Assembly (NCBI RefSeq): GCF_030345715.1
Contig: NZ_JAUASX010000020.1
Location: 21,324 to 85,323 of the forward strand
Direction: 5' to 3'
DNA: 64,000 bases
DNA from: Solimonas sp. SE-A11
Lineage (GTDB): Bacteria > Pseudomonadota > Gammaproteobacteria > Nevskiales > Nevskiaceae
Shown: positions 63,878 through 64,000 of the stretch, piece by piece
How the letters are laid out: each line of letters opens with the position of its first letter
How positions within the stretch are numbered: the stretch's first letter is position 1
The notes under the pieces: model-generated
Told to the model about the DNA's origin: nothing
What the model saw: only the letters and a program-made list of their open reading frames with translations
Databases searched by the model: none
Position numbers and translations under genes: made by a program

Positions 63878-64000
63878 CAACCCCTTATCTCTTGGTCTTT
63901 TCGTAATCTGGTGTCGAGAGCCCGGCGTGCGCGCCCGATAAACCCTTGATCGAGCGATCGTGGGAGAGCCTGGAGCCGCACGCCGGTTCTCACTACCGAC

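Larger units (their letters stand above)
63488..64000. other. Non-coding stretch to window end
   Basis: No coding sequence with recognised similarity. Composition is moderate and several palindromic repeats occur. No tRNA cloverleaf was seen. Region continues beyond the window. Confidence 0.5.

Noticed and set aside
63880..64000. Possible group II intron or tRNA end near the right edge
   Set aside because: The GAGCC...GGTTC pairing is short and lacks a domain V hairpin of proper length; no reverse transcriptase or cloverleaf is visible.

Overview
The window is GC-rich, densely coded DNA from a gammaproteobacterium. The conserved block rpoE-rseA-rseB-mucD-grx-lepA-lepB-DUF4845-rnc-era-recO-pdxJ with nadB divergent is typical of that class. 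The abundance of short-chain dehydrogenases, acyl-CoA enzymes, HSL-type esterases and a tesEFG-like meta-cleavage lower pathway suggests a hydrocarbon- or steroid-degrading lineage such as Nevskiales/Solimonas. That genus-level placement is inference; no rRNA or tRNA gene was seen.

Layout. 1-5.6 kb: 3' part of an RND efflux pump with an unusual extra membrane segment, a TetR regulator abutting an acyl-CoA dehydrogenase relic, a second disrupted acyl-CoA dehydrogenase, an SDR and a lipoprotein. 5.6-11.2 kb: catabolic operon on the minus strand (alpha/beta hydrolase, hydratase, acylating acetaldehyde dehydrogenase, 4-hydroxy-2-oxovalerate aldolase, SDR) with a divergent SDR. 11.3-15.9 kb: a DUF3604 lipoprotein, parvulin and HupE/UreJ module plus a small cytochrome c. 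16.2-23 kb: a 266-bp element with 32-bp terminal inverted repeats, two paralogous HSL esterases around a LuxR-type regulator and SDR, an LLM flavin oxidoreductase and another SDR. 23-32.6 kb: mixed housekeeping and accessory genes (thioesterase, MsbA-like ABC exporter, Sel1 protein, 2OG-Fe(II) oxygenase, SPFH protein pair, S4 protein, YgjP-like peptidase, amidohydrolase, crotonase).

32.7-41.1 kb is the most interesting part: what looks like a decaying lasso-peptide gene cluster. It has an asparagine-synthase-type cyclase pseudogene, a PqqD-like leader-binding protein, an unlisted 57-residue precursor with the expected leader motif, Thr(-2), Gly1 and Asp8, an HPr-kinase-like protein, an ABC exporter, a family 2 glycosyltransferase and a nucleotidyltransferase. 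A flavoprotein gene interrupts it, and no B2 leader peptidase was found. Two tandem trypsin-like proteases with GlyGly-CTERM tails follow on the opposite strand.

44.2-53.1 kb: succinate dehydrogenase sdhCDAB surrounded by its maturation factors (YgfZ, DUF1674/SDHAF4, SdhE, YgfX-like), then amtB, a small protein and nadB. 53.2-63.5 kb: the envelope-stress sigma factor operon with its anti-sigma factors and protease, followed by the translation/secretion/RNA-processing block. The last 0.5 kb has no gene I can support, only dispersed repeats. At least three families of short palindromic repeats occur between genes across the window.
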